Below the pieces are notes generated by a model, which saw only the letters and a program-made list of their open reading frames with translations, did no database searches and was not told the DNA's origin. The translations under genes and the position numbers were made by a program. A stretch of 64,000 bases of DNA from Nocardia salmonicida NBRC 13393. GTDB lineage: Bacteria > Actinomycetota > Actinomycetes > Mycobacteriales > Mycobacteriaceae. Positions 63,880-64,000 of the stretch are shown here, one piece after another (within the stretch, counting starts at the first letter, position 1; each line of letters starts with the position of its first letter). The stretch is from positions 1 through 64,000 of the forward strand of contig NZ_BDBR01000010.1 in NCBI RefSeq assembly GCF_001613085.1, read 5' to 3'.

Positions 63880-64000
63880 ATGAGCACCGTCAGGTTCCAG
63901 CGCCGTGCCCGGCGCGAGATGCCGCGTACGCCGGGTGGCGAGGTCACGTTGCAGCCGCCGCCGGAGATCCCGCGGATCACCCCGGGCAGCCTGCTGACGA
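63880..64000 (+). CDS. eccC: EccC of the second (ESX-4-type) locus, first 40 codons
   Basis: The ATG at 63880 has GGGGGAG nine bases upstream and opens a frame running off the window. The visible residues include the motif TPGGEVTLQPPPEIPRI, matching APGGEVSLTPPPEIQRA of the EccC at 34426. This is the conserved cytosolic start of EccC just before the membrane helices. Its position divergent from eccD is the same as in mycobacterial ESX-4. Confidence 0.85.
   Translation, partial: MSTVRFQRRARREMPRTPGGEVTLQPPPEIPRITPGSLLT

Overview
The window comes from a high-GC actinomycete, most likely Nocardia or a close relative in the Mycobacteriales. The reasons are the dense GC-rich coding, two type VII secretion (ESX) loci with PE, PPE, EspG, EccE and EspI homologues, and the order infA-rpmJ-rpsM-rpsK-rpsD-rpoA-rplQ-truA followed by an ESX-4-type cluster, the same order as in Mycobacterium tuberculosis. 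The genus is an inference; nothing in the window names it.

Bases 1-17400 hold the 3' part of one enormous gene (more than 5,130 codons, start outside the window). It encodes a polymorphic-toxin-like protein with a YwqJ-type deaminase domain and a PD-(D/E)xK nuclease-like domain, then three copies of a module of about 1,000-1,300 residues (two of them an in-register 3,918-bp tandem repeat), a proline-rich tail and a short C-terminal domain. Two immunity-type genes follow it directly: a YwqK-like MORN-repeat protein and a YezG/DUF600-like protein.

Bases 17480-38500 form a complete ESX locus. First come YbaB-like proteins, an EspB-like substrate, two EspG chaperones, an EspC-like and an EspA-like protein, PE-PPE, and an EsxB/EsxA-like WXG100 pair, ending in a strong two-sided terminator. 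The machinery follows: eccE (-), eccB (+), eccA (-), eccD-mycP-eccC (+). An EspI-like ParA/MinD ATPase (-) lies a few genes further on, after a GNAT/GntR pair and a DUF4254 gene. The giant toxin is plausibly exported by this machinery, though its N-terminal targeting region is not visible.

Bases 43840-48670 are the conserved translation/transcription operon, with a recognisable promoter before infA and a terminator between rplQ and truA. Bases 48700-56750 are accessory: two paralogous AraC-family regulators, a nitrilase-fold protein with no cysteine at all, a HerA/DUF87 ATPase, a CsoR-type copper sensor with a visible operator, an MTA/purine phosphorylase, a DUF5593-like protein and an FMN reductase.

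Bases 56748-64000 hold the second ESX cluster: eccE (-), eccB (+), a potassium channel (-), mycP (-), eccD (-), and the first 40 codons of eccC (+). Gene order, strands and position after truA match mycobacterial ESX-4, with eccE and the channel gene as extras. No rRNA, tRNA, CRISPR array or insertion sequence was seen.
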